Source of the DNA: an uncultured Isosphaeraceae bacterium
GTDB lineage: Bacteria; Planctomycetota; Planctomycetia; Isosphaerales; Isosphaeraceae
Assembly: GCA_945957605.1 (NCBI GenBank)
Contig: CAMFLR010000001.1
Coordinates: 1,116,001-1,180,000 of the forward strand
Reading direction: 5' to 3'
Length of the DNA stretch: 64,000 bases
The notes below the pieces were generated by a model that saw nothing but the letters and a program-made list of their open reading frames with translations, did not search any database and was not told the DNA's origin. A program made the position numbers and the translations under genes. Each line of letters begins with the position of its first letter. The stretch's first letter is position 1. Positions 46,420-57,100 of this stretch are shown one piece after another.

Positions 46420-48309
46420 ATGAGCAGTTCTATGCGATTCTCCTTCTCGTTGCTCGCTCCCTGTCTGCTGTGTGCAACCTTCGCAAACGCCGAATCGCCA
46501 AACACCGATTGGCGCGTCGTGGGCAACGATCCCGGCGGCATGCGCTACTCACCGCTCGACCAAATCAATCGCAGCAACGTCGCTCGCCTCAAGCCCGCCT
46601 GGACCTATCACACCGGCGAACTCAAAGGACGACCCGGCAAAACAATTGAATGCACGCCGATTGTGGTTGATGGCGTGATGTACATCACAACCGCATATCT
46701 CCGTGTGATTGCGCTCGACGCCGCGACCGGTACCGAACTCTGGAACTTCGACCCGCTCAGAGATCATCCGTTTCCGCACACGCCGGCGTCAGGCGGAGTG
46801 AACCGCGGCTGCACTTACTGGTCCGACGGCAAGCCAAACGGTGCGCGACGCATCATCCACGGCACGTCGGATGGCCGGCTGTTTTCACTTAACGCAGCCG
46901 ACGGCAAGCTCGATCCAACTTTCGGCAAGGGTGGCGTTCGCAACCTGCGCGACGAACTTGCGCCGCAGTTCGCCAAGCTGCCCTATGGCCCCACATCGGC
47001 GCCGGCGATCTACAATGACACGATTATCGTCGGTGTCTCATGCGGCGAAGGGCCCGGAGTCACTGCACCCGGAGACATTCGCGCGTTCGACGTCCGCACC
47101 GGCGCGCAGCTGTGGCAATTCCACTCCGTGCCGCGCCCGGGCGAGTTCGGCAACGACACCTGGCTCGGCAATTCCTGGAAAGACCGCGGCGCCACAAATG
47201 CGTGGGGCGGACTTACCGTCGACGTCAAGCGCGGCCTCCTCTTCGCCGGACTCGGCTCAGCCGCATTCGACTTCTTCGGCGGCGATCGCCCGGGCGACAA
47301 CCTCTTCGCCAATTGTACAATCGCCCTCAACGCCCGAACCGGCAAGCGCGTCTGGCATTTCCAAACGCTTCGTCACGATATCTGGGATCACGACCTGCCC
47401 ACCTATCCCAATCTCGTCACGGTTAAGCATGATGGCAAGTCGATCGACGCCGTCGCACAGGTCACGAAGACCGGATATGTCTTCCTCTTCGACCGCACCA
47501 CAGGCAAGCCGCTGTTCGACGTGAAAGATCAGCCCGTTCCGGCCTCAACCGTTCCCGGCGAAAAGGCCGCAGCCACGCAGCCCGTCCCCATCAAGCCACC
47601 ACCCTTCGCCGTGCAAACGATGGATGAATCAAACGTCACCAACATCGGTGCGGCGAACACTGCGTTTGTTTTGGCGAAGCTACGCACCATCAAGTTCGGC
47701 CCCGCGTTCAATCCACCGAGTGTCGAAGGGACGGTCGTAATCCCAGGTTTTCACGGTGGAGCAAACTGGTCGGGCGCGTCGTTCGATCCGACGTCGGGCC
47801 TGCTCTACATCAACTCGAACAATGTCCCGAACATTCTGACCGTAGCGGAAACGAAGCCCGCCGATCGTGAAAAACATGGCCCATACATTCACACCGGCTA
47901 CATTCAATTCGTTGATAATGAAGGTTATCCCGCGATCAAGCCGCCCTGGGGTGTGTTGAGTGCGATCGACCTGAACAAGGGAGAAATCGCCTGGCAAGTG
48001 CCGCTCGGCGAGCATCCCGAGCTCACTGCCCGCGGCATACCGCGCACCGGTACCGAGACGTTCGGAGGTACGATTGTCACCGCAGGTGGACTCGTCTTCA
48101 TCGCAGGAACGAAAGACGAGCGGTTTCACGCGTTTGACAAGCAAACGGGAAAGATGCTCTGGGAGTACCAACTTCCCGCCGGCGGATACGCCACGCCGTC
48201 GACCTATCAGGTCAACGGCCGGCAGTATGTGGTCATCGCGGCAGGAGGCGCGGGCAAGCTTCGCACAAAGGCCGGCGATTCATTCCACGTCTTCGCACTC
48301 TCGGACTGA
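46420..48309 (+). CDS. PQQ-dependent dehydrogenase (quinoprotein propeller)
   Basis: A 629-residue exported protein (signal to about 24). It has the eight-bladed quinoprotein propeller layout of PQQ glucose dehydrogenase-like enzymes: W-motif repeats such as VIALDAATGTELWNFD and TIALNARTGKRVWHFQ (about 290), GTSDGRLFSLNA, and the late segment LPAGGYATPSTYQVNGRQYV. It lacks a C-terminal cytochrome domain and an N-terminal membrane region, so it is a soluble periplasmic form. The natural sugar or alcohol is unknown. It follows the DUF1501 gene by 32 bases; an in-frame ATG 12 bases downstream is an alternative start. Confidence 0.87.
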   Translation: MSSSMRFSFSLLAPCLLCATFANAESPNTDWRVVGNDPGGMRYSPLDQINRSNVARLKPAWTYHTGELKGRPGKTIECTPIVVDGVMYITTAYLRVIALDAATGTELWNFDPLRDHPFPHTPASGGVNRGCTYWSDGKPNGARRIIHGTSDGRLFSLNAADGKLDPTFGKGGVRNLRDELAPQFAKLPYGPTSAPAIYNDTIIVGVSCGEGPGVTAPGDIRAFDVRTGAQLWQFHSVPRPGEFGNDTWLGNSWKDRGATNAWGGLTVDVKRGLLFAGLGSAAFDFFGGDRPGDNLFANCTIALNARTGKRVWHFQTLRHDIWDHDLPTYPNLVTVKHDGKSIDAVAQVTKTGYVFLFDRTTGKPLFDVKDQPVPASTVPGEKAAATQPVPIKPPPFAVQTMDESNVTNIGAANTAFVLAKLRTIKFGPAFNPPSVEGTVVIPGFHGGANWSGASFDPTSGLLYINSNNVPNILTVAETKPADREKHGPYIHTGYIQFVDNEGYPAIKPPWGVLSAIDLNKGEIAWQVPLGEHPELTARGIPRTGTETFGGTIVTAGGLVFIAGTKDERFHAFDKQTGKMLWEYQLPAGGYATPSTYQVNGRQYVVIAAGGAGKLRTKAGDSFHVFALSD

Positions 48310-50454
48310 TCATTGCCCACGCGGCGAGGTGTGCGCCAGGCGACCGATCTCCCCTGCGTCGAGCAAGCGATCGTGGACCGCGATTTCTGCAAGCTTCCCT
48401 TCGAAGGGCGGATCATCACTTCCGCCTCCAGCGAATGAAAGCACAACATCGCCATCCGCATTCGCACTGGCGACTGTGCCAACGAGTTCCTTCTCGCCAT
48501 CGAGATAAACTGCAACTTGCTCGCCAGATCGCATGAGCGCTAAATGGTGCCACGCTTTGGGCGTGACGCGACTCTTGCCGATTTCTCCACCAGGCGAGAG
48601 AGCAATTCTCGCAACATTCTTCGCAGGATTGCGCAGGGCGATCGAAACGACCGTCTTGCCCTTCGAATCGCTCACCGAAAGAAGCTGTCCGTTGCGTTCG
48701 CGAATCCCATCCGGAAAGCCGTTCCAGAACCAAAACGAAATTGCGCTGTCATTTCCTAATCGTAACGGCGCTGCCTTTAAACCTCCCGACACAAATTGAA
48801 CCGCGCGGTTGCTCGGTGGAGCCTCGCGCTCCGGTCCTGTCTCGGGACCGTCGAGGTAGAACGCGTACATCCCCTGGTAGAGTGCCGGCGCGACATTCCC
48901 CGTTGCGTCTGCCGCACGATCGCCGGCGATATCGCCAAGCCGCCAAAACGCGCGAGGTTTGGACGCTAGTATCGCGCTTGAATACGGTGTTTGAACGGCT
49001 GGCATCGCCTTTCGTGGCTTTCCCGCAACCGTTTCGAGAAGCTTAAGGGTTGCTTCGAGAATCGCCGGCTCGGCCCCAACTTCCAACCCCGCTGTGCGCG
49101 CGGGCCAAGTCGTATAACCACCAAGGCGATGCTGTTCCGGAGGTGGAATATACCCTTCCGCCCCGTTAGCAAGCTCCATCGTGAATGTTGCAGGCAACGG
49201 GCTCATCGCCTTGATTTTCAGCCCAGTGATTGCGTAAACCTCGTTGGGAATTGCCACAATTGCCAGGTTTCCCAGCCGAATCGCCTGGAGCTTCAACTCT
49301 CGAACCGGCTCATTCTCGAGATACATCACCTCCTTGGCGTACACTTCCTGCTGAGTCTTGGGAATCTCACCCGACATCTTCGCAATGACATCCTTCGCCC
49401 ACGCAATCCGTTGCGGATTCGCCGTCCGGCGCTTTAGCTGAATCTTCGTCTCGGCCATCGCAATTGTTAGGTCATTTTCATAAGGAATCTTTCGGGGATT
49501 AGCTTCAAATGGCAATTTCACACAATTGTCACCTGCAATTCGCGCCAATTGGTCAGCATATTTTGACATCGAAATTTCGCGTTTCGACTTGCTATAATCC
49601 ATCCAATGCTGGTCGCCGCTAGTCCCTTGCGACATCACTGCTACGAACGGCACACCTTTTTTTCCATCGAGCAGGAAGTCGCTCACACCATCGGCGAACA
49701 TGCCGAAGTAGTCGGCTGAAACGGGACTGGTCCCGAAGTAGTGCATCGAATAATTCGCAAGCAGCGCGAGCGGCTTGTAGTCACGCGTCCGAAAGCTCAA
49801 GATCGACAACTCTGGGTCAACCGGCCCCGATGGCCCAATCGTATTTGGATTCTGATAACCCGGGTGCATATTGGCTCGAACCGATTTTTCGCCAAACGGG
49901 TCGGTCAACATTGCGTCCGACCGATAAATCCAGCTTCGATTGTGCGTATGCTCAAAGTCTTGAACCGCGATCCAGCCAACTCGCGCCGGCTCAAGTCGTT
50001 CCGAGGCAGCAATAATTGCCTCGGCAATTCTGCTCGGCAAGAATGCTGCATAGGCTTCATCCACGGGCGTGCCAAGCGCTCCCATGCAAGCGGGAGCCGT
50101 GTGAGTATGCGTCGCGGAAACGAGCATACGGTCGACACGTATCCCCGTCTTCGCGCTCGCGGCTTCCTTCGCGCGATCGATCAACTCACGCGGCATCATG
50201 CACGAATCGACCACAACGATCGCAATCCTGGTCGCGCCATCATCAACAACAATCGCTCGCGCGAACAAGCGATCATGAACCGTGGACGTTCGCGCTTCGA
50301 GAAATCCACCGTTCACGATCACCGGCAGTTTCAACGGCGAAACATCAACGGCTGCCGCTCCCGCCTTGATCGGCCCTGCCTGAACGGTGCTCGAAAATAC
50401 CCCAACAATCGCAACCAAGGCCAACAACACAGCTGAGAGCAGTCTGCGCGACAC
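48310..50454 (-). CDS. Ceramidase-like protein fused to a LamG/concanavalin domain
   Basis: A 714-residue exported protein (signal residues 1-26) with GTG start at 50452-50454 and GGAGGGG just upstream. The N-terminal part resembles the N-terminal domain of neutral/alkaline ceramidases: AAAVDVSPLKLPVIVNGG, the metal-binding SATHTHTAPA (about 115), LALLANYSMHYFGTSPVSAD, and RLGNLAIVAIPNEVYAITGL. The C-terminal part (about 530-710) has SAISFWFWNGFP, WHHLALMRSGEQVAVYLDGE and GKLAEIAVHDRLL, characteristic of LamG-type sugar-binding modules. The substrate may be an amidated lipid or glycoside, but this is inference. Confidence 0.85.
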   Translation of the reverse strand: MSRRLLSAVLLALVAIVGVFSSTVQAGPIKAGAAAVDVSPLKLPVIVNGGFLEARTSTVHDRLFARAIVVDDGATRIAIVVVDSCMMPRELIDRAKEAASAKTGIRVDRMLVSATHTHTAPACMGALGTPVDEAYAAFLPSRIAEAIIAASERLEPARVGWIAVQDFEHTHNRSWIYRSDAMLTDPFGEKSVRANMHPGYQNPNTIGPSGPVDPELSILSFRTRDYKPLALLANYSMHYFGTSPVSADYFGMFADGVSDFLLDGKKGVPFVAVMSQGTSGDQHWMDYSKSKREISMSKYADQLARIAGDNCVKLPFEANPRKIPYENDLTIAMAETKIQLKRRTANPQRIAWAKDVIAKMSGEIPKTQQEVYAKEVMYLENEPVRELKLQAIRLGNLAIVAIPNEVYAITGLKIKAMSPLPATFTMELANGAEGYIPPPEQHRLGGYTTWPARTAGLEVGAEPAILEATLKLLETVAGKPRKAMPAVQTPYSSAILASKPRAFWRLGDIAGDRAADATGNVAPALYQGMYAFYLDGPETGPEREAPPSNRAVQFVSGGLKAAPLRLGNDSAISFWFWNGFPDGIRERNGQLLSVSDSKGKTVVSIALRNPAKNVARIALSPGGEIGKSRVTPKAWHHLALMRSGEQVAVYLDGEKELVGTVASANADGDVVLSFAGGGSDDPPFEGKLAEIAVHDRLLDAGEIGRLAHTSPRGQ

Positions 50455-50639
50455 ATTCCCCTCCTGGTCAAAACCTGCAGATGCGTGAGACGCAGATCAG
50501 CCGAACAAACCGGCAACGATTTTCACTGAATGACCTGTTGCCTTCGTTATACAAGCGCCGGCCGAGCGATGCCACGCCCGATTCCGTCATCCGCATTTCC
50601 AACCAATTCGAGAGGCTGTGTGATCGCGATTTAGCGCGC

Positions 50640-50682
50640 AAATACGGCCGAGCCACACCAACGTGCAGCCCGGCCGTGTTTG
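50640..50682. terminator. Bidirectional-looking hairpin between two genes
   Basis: ATACGGCCGAGC pairs with GCCCGGCCGTGT across a 13-base loop. On the minus strand it lies 36 bases after the lipoprotein stop and ends in ATTTG; on the plus strand it ends in TTTGATTATGTTTTTC. It could end the lipoprotein transcript. Confidence 0.5.
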
Positions 50683-50718
50683 ATTATGTTTTTCTCGATC
50701 CGCAATAAGTCTGGCCGC

Positions 50719-51168
50719 CTATCGCGGTGCACGCTTCGCAGGCGCGCTCTTGAGAGCGTACGACAGAGGCTCCTTCGGGCCGCCGGCAGGAATATCCGCC
50801 TTCAGTTCCGACTGAGCGTTGTACTGCTTCGGAACGAGATTTTTTGTCTCGTCGATCATCGTCGTCGGATCCTCCGCACTCGGGACTTTCTTCCCGGTCG
50901 GCTGGATGCTGTAAATCTCAACTCGATACGGTCCCGGGCTTAGCCCATCCGCACCACGCAGTTGAAACGCGCCCTCGTTGACGTCGGCCGAAGCCGAGCC
51001 GCCCTTATCCTGCGCGATAAAACTCACCCGGCCTGACTTGAGCGGCGTACCGTCGAGCGTGATCGTCCCATCAATCGGCAAGTGCTCGAAATTATCGGCG
51101 CTGCCGCCACATCCCACGATCGTCATCAACGCTAGTGCGAACACCGCCGCCATCACGCGCGGAATCAT
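50719..51168 (-). CDS. Small lipoprotein, carboxypeptidase-regulatory-like
   Basis: A secreted lipoprotein of 149 residues. The signal MIPRVMAAVFALALM leads to a lipobox at VGC with Cys as first mature residue (about 20). The mature part has a transthyretin/CarboxypepD_reg-like strand pattern: DGTITLDGTPLKSGRVSF, GAFQLRGADGLSPGPYRVEI. This type is common beside DUF1559 genes in planctomycetes. I use the ATG at 51166-51168; a GTG 21 bases upstream overlaps the previous gene's end and is possible. Confidence 0.78.
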   Translation of the reverse strand: MIPRVMAAVFALALMTIVGCGGSADNFEHLPIDGTITLDGTPLKSGRVSFIAQDKGGSASADVNEGAFQLRGADGLSPGPYRVEIYSIQPTGKKVPSAEDPTTMIDETKNLVPKQYNAQSELKADIPAGGPKEPLSYALKSAPAKRAPR

Positions 51169-51175
51169 GGACAAA

Positions 51176-52144
51176 TTAGTACTGATCACTAGAGATCACC
51201 TCGCCACGGTTCATGGTGCTAAGCGCCTGCCAGACCGACAAAGCGATGCTGTTTTTGATGAACCGAACCGATCCATCGCAGAAGCTCGTATTCACGCCAC
51301 CAGGATGCCGGCCGCGAGCCCCCATGTAAAACGTGAGCGCGTTCGCCGAATTGGTATCCGTCAAGCACGGCAAGGCTTGGCCGGGATCGTTCACGCAAAC
51401 ACCATAGTCAGGCGCACCGCTGTTCGGTGCCATGCGCGTCGACACCTGGTAATTAATGCTATCGTCGTTCCAAAGTCGAGCGCGACGATCGATGGCTTGC
51501 GGTGTACCGTTGGGCGAGGGTGCCTGCCGCATCTCGATCATCGCCAGCGTGTTGCTCGTGCCGTCGGTGATCGCTGAGAACCTGGCACCATACCCCATAT
51601 AGAATGGAGCCGCAGCCGACCCATTTCCAAGCCCCTGATCCCAGTAGTTATTCGCACCCCAATTCAGGCCGTAGCTCCCCTTCACATCCATCGGCACGAA
51701 CGTACCGCCGCTCGCTTGATTGAAAATCTGTGAGATATCAGAAGGGCAAGCATAAACCGCAATCGGTGTAAGACGAGTCGTCGCGTTGTCGGGCGTGTTA
51801 AAAAGCAGATTCATATTATAGCTTGTGAACAGATTCCCCTGCTCGATGAACGACAGGAGGCCGACGACGAAAACGGCCTTGTAACCGTTCGGCAGATTCA
51901 AGCCCGTCGCAGGAACGCGGTAAACACCAATCGGAAATTGCTCGTGCGTGCTCGAGTAGTTGTGCAGGGCAATGCCCAACTGCTTCATATTGTTGATGCA
52001 TTGGGCGCGCCTGGCGGCCTCGCGCGCAGCCTGAACGGCCGGCAACAGCAGCGCAATCAACACGGCAATAATGGCGATCACCACCAGCAGCTCGATCAGC
52101 GTGAAGCCGCGAACTCGCCGCGAATCCGTTTGAGCAGAGACCAT
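51176..52144 (-). CDS. DUF1559 prepilin-like protein
   Basis: A 322-residue protein with a type IV pilin-like N-terminus: RGFTLIELLVVIAIIAVLI, where cleavage after Gly and methylation of Phe would be expected. The DUF1559 part follows with QAAREAARRAQCINNMKQL (about 40-60), and the C-terminal end has GGVNTSFCDGSVRFIKNSI, the characteristic H-x9-DG region. It is probably a surface or pseudopilin-type structural protein. AAGGAG lies 10 bases before the ATG. It is 7 bases upstream of the small lipoprotein gene, so they form an operon. Confidence 0.93.
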   Translation of the reverse strand: MVSAQTDSRRVRGFTLIELLVVIAIIAVLIALLLPAVQAAREAARRAQCINNMKQLGIALHNYSSTHEQFPIGVYRVPATGLNLPNGYKAVFVVGLLSFIEQGNLFTSYNMNLLFNTPDNATTRLTPIAVYACPSDISQIFNQASGGTFVPMDVKGSYGLNWGANNYWDQGLGNGSAAAPFYMGYGARFSAITDGTSNTLAMIEMRQAPSPNGTPQAIDRRARLWNDDSINYQVSTRMAPNSGAPDYGVCVNDPGQALPCLTDTNSANALTFYMGARGRHPGGVNTSFCDGSVRFIKNSIALSVWQALSTMNRGEVISSDQY

Positions 52145-52674
52145 GAGGGACGTTCTCCTTCGGTGTGAGCCGGTCGCGACTTCGTCGTCTCGCGGCGGGA
52201 CTAGGGGGGCAGGATGAATCGGCAATCGTTGGAATGAATCAACGGACGTAGAACGGGCGGGAACGAGCGGAGGGCACTCACAACCCAGCGGCAACAGAAG
52301 GTCGCCCAGCGCTACCTCGTCATAACCCAATCACGAGGGAGGCTGCGCACTGGCAGGAACCGCAAGCAAACCGGAATGGATCGGGCCGCATCGCCGACAC
52401 ATCAATACGATCACGGACCAGCAAACATTCACGAAGGAAACCTGACATTTCCCCCTATGCTTGCAATCACGTGCACTTTATCAAAAAATGCTCCACATGT
52501 CCAAGGCTGAGAATCGCCAGGATTTCGATGTGGCGTGAATGAGACGTCAAGACGTCCGAGTGCCAATTTAGACGTGAGTTTGCCGCCTGGCGACAGCATG
52601 CCGCGCCGACTATGATCCATGTTCTTGCGCAAATACAAGCGGGACTTGAAGAACACTTGAAGGGCCGGGACATC
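52145..52674. other. Divergent gap between DUF1559 and sulfatase genes
   Basis: About 530 bases with no gene I can support. It presumably contains promoters for both flanking genes. No dyads or named motifs were seen. Confidence 0.4.
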
Positions 52675-54045
52675 ATGAGTCGGTCGACGAAGCACGCGCT
52701 GGTCTTGCTGGGGATTGTTTTGGCGACTGCGCGTTTTGGTCAAACATCATTCGCCGACGTTCGACCTCGCCCCAACATCGTGTTCCTGGTTGCAGACGAC
52801 ATGGGATACGGCGATGTCGGATTCACCGGCTGCACCGACATCCCCACTCCAAACATCGACGCACTCGCTAAAAGTGGTGTGCGATTCACAAATGGTTACG
52901 TTTCCGGAACGAACTGCAGCCCCACGCGAGCGGGACTCTTGACTGGCCGCTATCAACAGCGGTTCGGACACGAAAACAATCCCCCTGGCGAAGGGCCGCT
53001 CATCGGCTTGCCCCGAACTGAAACGACCATCGCCGACCATCTCAAATCCGCCGGATATGCAACCGGACTCATTGGCAAGTGGCATCAAGGCGCCGCGCCC
53101 AATTTTCATCCCATGCGTCGCGGATTCAGCGAATTCTTCGGCTTCCTCAGCGGCGCCCACCCTTATTTTCCCGGTCCCGACGCGCGTATCATGCGCGGTA
53201 CGGAGGTCATCAAAGAGCAAGCGTACCTGACCGACGCCATCGCTCGCGAATCAGTCTCGTTCATACGCCGCCACAAAACTCATCCCTTCTTCCTGTTCGT
53301 TTCGTTCAATGCTGTGCACACGCCAATGCAAGCGCCCGATGATCGCCTGAAGAAGTTTGCATCAATCGCCGATAAGGAACGTCGCGCCTATGCGGCAATT
53401 CTTGACGGCATGGACGAAGCGATTGGCAAGGTCGTTGCAGAGCTACGGGCAAACCGCCTCGAAGAAAACACGATGATCGTATTTCTCAGCGATAATGGCG
53501 GTCCCACGCTGCTAGGAACCACAACCAACGGCGCGAAAAACAATCCGTTTCGAGGTTCAAAACGCACCACACTCGAAGGCGGAATTCACGTCCCATTCGT
53601 GATGCAGTGGAAGGGAAAGCTACCGGCGAACACTGAGTTCAAACCACCTGTCATCCAACTCGACTTGCTTCCCACCGCACTTGCAGCCGCAGGAGTGCCG
53701 ACCCACGCGGATTGGAAAGTCGACGGCGTCGATTTGCTTCCCCACGTTCTGGGAAAATCAACCAAACCACCGCATGAATCGCTCTACTGGCGGCAAGGCC
53801 CACAAATGGCGATCCGTCGTGGTTCGTGGAAGCTGGTACGCTACGATCGAGCCGTCGATGAACCTGGCGTCATATCAAACGCGCGGGCGACGAACGTGAC
53901 ATCGCTCAAGCTCTACAATCTCGACACCGATCCTGCCGAACAAAAAGATCAAGCCACCAGCAATCCCACCAAATTCGCCGAATTGCTCAAGGATTGGGAA
54001 TCGTGGAATGCCCAACTCGTCGCCCCTTTGTGGGGACCAGGTTGA
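52675..54045 (+). CDS. Type I (formylglycine) sulfatase
   Basis: A 456-residue exported sulfatase (signal residues 1-27). The active-site motif C-S-P-T-R is in GTNCSPTRAGLLTGRYQQR (about 80), where the Cys is converted to formylglycine by a separate maturase; the Ca2+-binding VADDMGYGDVGFTGC precedes it, and the second metal region IVFLSDNGG lies near 270. It hydrolyses a sulfate ester of unknown substrate, commonly a sulfated polysaccharide in planctomycetes. Start at ATG 52675 matches the signal peptide. It lies 150 bases before the three-domain protein gene on the same strand. Confidence 0.95.
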   Translation: MSRSTKHALVLLGIVLATARFGQTSFADVRPRPNIVFLVADDMGYGDVGFTGCTDIPTPNIDALAKSGVRFTNGYVSGTNCSPTRAGLLTGRYQQRFGHENNPPGEGPLIGLPRTETTIADHLKSAGYATGLIGKWHQGAAPNFHPMRRGFSEFFGFLSGAHPYFPGPDARIMRGTEVIKEQAYLTDAIARESVSFIRRHKTHPFFLFVSFNAVHTPMQAPDDRLKKFASIADKERRAYAAILDGMDEAIGKVVAELRANRLEENTMIVFLSDNGGPTLLGTTTNGAKNNPFRGSKRTTLEGGIHVPFVMQWKGKLPANTEFKPPVIQLDLLPTALAAAGVPTHADWKVDGVDLLPHVLGKSTKPPHESLYWRQGPQMAIRRGSWKLVRYDRAVDEPGVISNARATNVTSLKLYNLDTDPAEQKDQATSNPTKFAELLKDWESWNAQLVAPLWGPG

Positions 54046-54195
54046 GCCAAAAGATTCGCCGTCAAATCCATGATCGTCGACTCGCCGATTATTCGATGGC
54101 TGAACTTGGGGCTATCTTTTCCCACGAAGTCGGGCGATAACCTCATCCACGTGCAGGCAATCAAACGGAGCCGACCGCTGCTCAGGAATCGACCC

Positions 54196-57100
54196 ATGCG
54201 CCGTTCCATGTTCATCTCTGGCCTGTGCGGCCTTGTGCTTGCGAGCATCTCCCACACAACTTATGGTCAACAAATCGACGCGCAAGCGCTCGAGCCCTTT
54301 CGACGAGCAGCCCTCGCGGGTGGAGATGCAACGCGCGGTAAGACAGTGTTTGAAACCGAGGCAGTCGGCTGCAAGAAATGCCACGCGATCAAGGGAGACG
54401 AGCGGCAAACCGGTCCAGACCTGGGGACGATCGGCGACAAGTACGGTCGCGAGCAATTGATCCAAGCCGTGCTCGAACCAAGCGCCACAATTCATCCCGA
54501 CTACGGCACGATCATCGCAACGACAAAAGATGGCAAGGTTCATACCGGCGTTTTGCGTAAGCGCAACAACGATGCGCTCGAGTTGTTCGACGCTGAAGGC
54601 AAGCTTGTACGCCTACCGCTGAGTGAGATCGATCAAGAGAAGCGCACCGGCGATTCGCTGATGCCCGTCGGCCTGCAAAAGACATTGAAGACCGGGCAAT
54701 TCGCCGATCTGATCGCCTATCTCGCATCGTTGAAGCAACCCGAAAGCGAGTCGCCGTTTCCGGGCATGCCCAACGAAATTCCCGCAATCGAAAAGCCAAT
54801 CCGTCTCGCCCCCATTCACAGCGAGGCGCAGCGGTTCGATCATCCTGTTTGGTGCATCGCAGTGCCGGGCACCAAGAACGTGTTTCTCGTCGTCGAGCAA
54901 ATGACTCGCAAGATCTGGCGGCTTGAAGAATCAAGTGATGGCTCGAAAAAGGAACTCTTCGCCGACTTCAGCAACGAAGCCACGACCGGCGAATTCGAAG
55001 GTGTCGTCTGCCTCGCGTTCCACCCCAAGTTCACCGAAAACCGCAAGTATTACGTGAACTATCACGTACGCAACCAGGGAAGTTTTTTCTCGCCCGTGAT
55101 CGTTGAACGGCAAGCCACCGCCGACCTCAAACGTGACGCCGGCGTTCCGTCTCGGCGCCTTTTGCAAATCCCCCAAGATACGGACATTCACTGGGGCGGC
55201 ATGCTCGCGTTCGGACCCGACGGATTCTTGTATATTGGCGCAGGCGATGCTGGACCGCAGGAAGATCCCGAAGGTCACGGCCAGGATTTGAAGGTACTCA
55301 CCGGCAAGATCCTGCGGATTGATGTCGACCACGAAACCGACGGCAAGCCATACGCGATTCCCGACACGAATCCCTATCGCTCAGCCGCCCCGCCAGTTCG
55401 CCGCGAAATCTGGGCATCTGGTTTCCGCATGCCCTGGCGATTCAGCTTCGACCCTTCGACGAACGAACTCTGGATCGGCGACGTCGGCCAAAATCTGTTT
55501 GAGAGAGTGACGATTGCGCGCACCGGCGAGAATCATGGATGGAACGTATTCGAAGCGTTCATGCCCTTCTCCGACCGCTACCGCCAGCCGGGCGTCCAGT
55601 ACACACCGCCCATCTTCGCCTACCGCCGCAAGTATGGTCCATCGGTCACGGGCGGGTACGTTTATCGCGGGAACCACAGCCCGTCTTATCGGGGTGCATA
55701 TGTTTTCGGAGATTTTGAATCGAAAAATATCTGGGCTTTGACACAAGCAAATCGTCAACTCGTCAGGGTTCGACAGATCGGCGATTCGCCCGAGCGCATT
55801 TCGTCGTTCGGTGTCGATGCCAATGGCGAATTGTTGCTCGTCGGCTACGCAGGAACAATTTTCCGAATCGTCCTCGATGATTCCGACTTCACTCGCGACG
55901 CTCAAACAAAACTCCGCGTTAACTTGCGACGCGACGAGAAGGCAGTCGCTGCTCGCGTGAGTGTTGTCGGCAGCGACGGCAAACCAGTGGCTCCCGCAGG
56001 TGCAGCGACGCGCAAAACAAGTCGCGGTGAGACTTATTTCTACGCGAGCGATTCATTCGAGGTGAACCTACCGCCAGGCGTCGCAAAGTTAACGTTCAGT
56101 GGCGGAATCGAAACCGTTCCACAGACGATCACTGTTGATCCTGCAAAGACGACGGAAATCACCGTACCGATGAAGCGGTGGATCGACATGGCCGCGCGCG
56201 GCTGGTACTCCGGAGATTCACACGTTCATTTACACACCGGCGGACCGATCAACGTCAACGTGGCAGACGCTCTGATCGCCGCTCGTGCCGAAGATATTAA
56301 TTATGTAAATCTGTGCGTTTCTAATAATGTCGGCGACGATATTCGCGACGCTGAGTTGATCACTGGCAAGCCGCACGCCAGTTCGACCGATCGGCATCTC
56401 CTCGTCTTCGGCGAAGAGATGCGCAGCACGATTTATGGCCACATGCAGTTTTTTGGAATCAACAAGCTCGTCGAGCCGCAATACACCGGGTTCGACAATA
56501 CGCCCAACCGGCTCGATTTTCCGGCCAATTACGTGATGGCTAAGGAAGCGACCCGTCAAGGCGGCGTGGTGACCTATGGCCATCCCCTGTTCAAAAACGA
56601 GCCAATTCCCTTCGACAAGGATACCGCCAAGCCGAGCGGTGCTGCCCGAGAACTGCCGATCGATGCGATCCTCGGCATGGTACACGCGGTCGACTTGATG
56701 TCGTACAACAGCGACGAAACGAGGTCGACCGAACTCTGGTATCGTCTTCTCAATTGCGGATTGAAGCTCTCTGCCTGCGTCGGCACCGATGCCCTGCTCG
56801 ATCGTTCGACCGACCCACTCGGCGGCGATCGCGTCTATGTGAAGGCATCGGAACCGTTCTCCATGCAGAGTTGGCTCGCCGGTCTAAAGAACGGCCGATC
56901 CTTCGTCACCAACGGGCCTATTCTCTCTCTTGAAGTAAATAGCAAAGGGCCAGGCGAAACATGCGAGCTGAAGTCCGCGGATAAAGTGCACATCATCGCA
57001 AATGTTGAGAGTTATGTTCCTTTCAGCAAAATCGAAGTGATCGCCAACGGCAAGGTCGTGGCGACTGAAAACGTGGTGATCAACGAGAATGACGACATCA

